DNA of 64,000 nucleotides from Dryocosmus kuriphilus (lineage: Eukaryota; Arthropoda; Insecta; Hymenoptera; Cynipidae): assembly GCA_038277395.1 (NCBI GenBank), contig CM076195.1, forward strand, positions 21,476,327 through 21,540,326, written 5' to 3'. The position numbers and the translations under genes were made by a program. Below the pieces are notes generated by a model. The model searched no databases. It was not told the DNA's origin and saw only the letters and a program-made list of their open reading frames with translations. This document shows, in pieces, positions 63,080 through 64,000 of this stretch (its first letter is position 1; the number at the start of each line of letters is the position of its first letter).

Positions 63080-64000
63080 CTAACGTACGGGTTCCTTAAA
63101 CAATTTGGAATTAATTCAAGCACAGAGGAATGTATTGTCGGGCGTTACTGAACTCTTGGGTTTAATTTAATGCCTTAAAAAAAGTGTGCCAAAGTTTTAC
63201 CAAAGTAAAACATGTTTTTTCGGATTCAGGGGGTTATGAAACGTCGAGATTTCATGATTTCTGCGAAATTCAGTTTTCACATAAAACTAATACCTTTCTC
63301 ATTGAGATGAAAATAAGTGATATTGAAACAAAATTATAGATACTCCGTTGAATATAATTCTCTTTTTAAATAGTAAATAACTTCTTAGGAAAGCTAATAA
63401 CAATTCCGGCTTAAGGTTTTTTTTTCATTCTAAAATAAACCTAGGATCTATTTCCGCGATAAAAGTGACTCCCAAAAGTATATATCAATCGAAGCAGAAT
63501 TTCAATAAATGTGCTAATTTTTTAAAAGCCAGAGAAGTATTTTTGTCAAACTTTTGAAAAATCTTAAAATTTTATATCACATCCATTTGGAGTTTTACGA
63601 AATATTACTCTAGTTAGATTTGGACCTCAGGTAAGAATTCGGAATTTCAGTGTCCACGGAGTTTAATAGAACAATAGCCACAGCCGCACACTGAGTAGCC
63701 CTCTCGGCGATACAAAAAGTAAGAGGCAAAAATTGCAGTGTGTGGGCCTGCCATTAGGTCTTTTGGATATTTTGCCGCTAGATTCGTTAGCTCCCTGCCT
63801 TCAATTTAGCGCTTGGGGACCTTTCGTAGACGCGGTGCTTTTTTATATTTAATAAACAGCAATTTTTTCTATGTTAAATTTTTTTATAAAGAACCAATCT
63901 AGGGATGCTAGTTTAAAATTATTTAAATAATAATAACAATTCGAGAAATTAGTCTTCATAGGTAGGGTAAATTTGACCAGACATATTTTTAATATATTTT
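63080..64000. other. Intergenic stretch with a repeat copy
   Basis: 63165-63315 repeats the right part of the 36224-37386 insertion without the microsatellite (CATGTTTTTTCGGATTCAGG ... CATTGAGATGAAAAT). The rest is AT-rich and unrecognised. Confidence 0.65.

Overview
The window looks like a transposable-element graveyard from an animal nuclear genome, most likely an insect. I infer an insect, possibly a parasitoid or gall-forming hymenopteran, from the mix of families: DD34D and DD41D mariner-like elements, a CR1/Jockey-type LINE, LINEs with an R2/NeSL-like C-terminus, a Penelope element with GIY-YIG, a Ty3/gypsy element, hAT-type foldback elements and tRNA-derived SINEs. The AT-rich background fits. 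No taxon is proved by the sequence. I found no convincing single-copy host gene, no bacterial operon and no CRISPR array. Almost every coding trace is a broken transposon protein.

Layout, left to right. 1-3118: minus-strand LINE with an MDD-type reverse transcriptase and a CCHC motif, cut by the window edge. 3120-6690: mosaic of degenerate satellite units and a ~690 bp direct duplication. 6870-12780: AT-rich degenerate array split by a nearly complete CR1/Jockey-type LINE (7402-11865). 13236-21540: a very large inverted repeat whose arms carry homopolymeric G/C tracts. Its interior and right arm hold a DD41D mariner-like element (14822-17656), a HARBI1-like DDE element (17991-19965) and a mariner (20645-21464). 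22142-23510: LINE ORF1 fragment and a foldback repeat. 23894-30510: minus-strand Ty3/gypsy element with both LTRs, interrupted by a hAT-type foldback element (25907-27527).

32185-42185 is an inverted pair of Penelope-like elements. The left copy holds a second mariner (32310-33216). The right copy holds a repeat (about 36224-37386) and a 3,375 bp cut-and-paste transposon (38380-41754) with ~280 bp terminal inverted repeats, a 6 bp TATAGG target duplication and a decayed transposase that I could not place in a named superfamily. That element is the best candidate for something undescribed. 44583-46324 is a long-armed foldback region with a ~114 bp minisatellite and a tRNA-like sequence. 47032-49533 holds two tandem pairs of tRNA-derived SINE units. 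50486-53795 is a mariner shell (both ends, TA duplication) filled with unrelated sequence. 53046-55380 is dense in hairpins and small inverted-repeat elements. 56205-57450 and 58563-63079 hold further pieces of R2/NeSL-like LINEs. One of these is split by a 1.9 kb LTR-retrotransposon fragment flanked by 20 bp direct repeats and by a 465 bp inverted-repeat element.

The genes do not form a pathway. They record successive insertions whose relative order can often be read: AT-rich array before CR1 LINE; Penelope before mariner and before the unassigned transposon; gypsy before hAT; LINE before LTR fragment and MITE. All coordinates of degraded elements are approximate unless target-site duplications are given.
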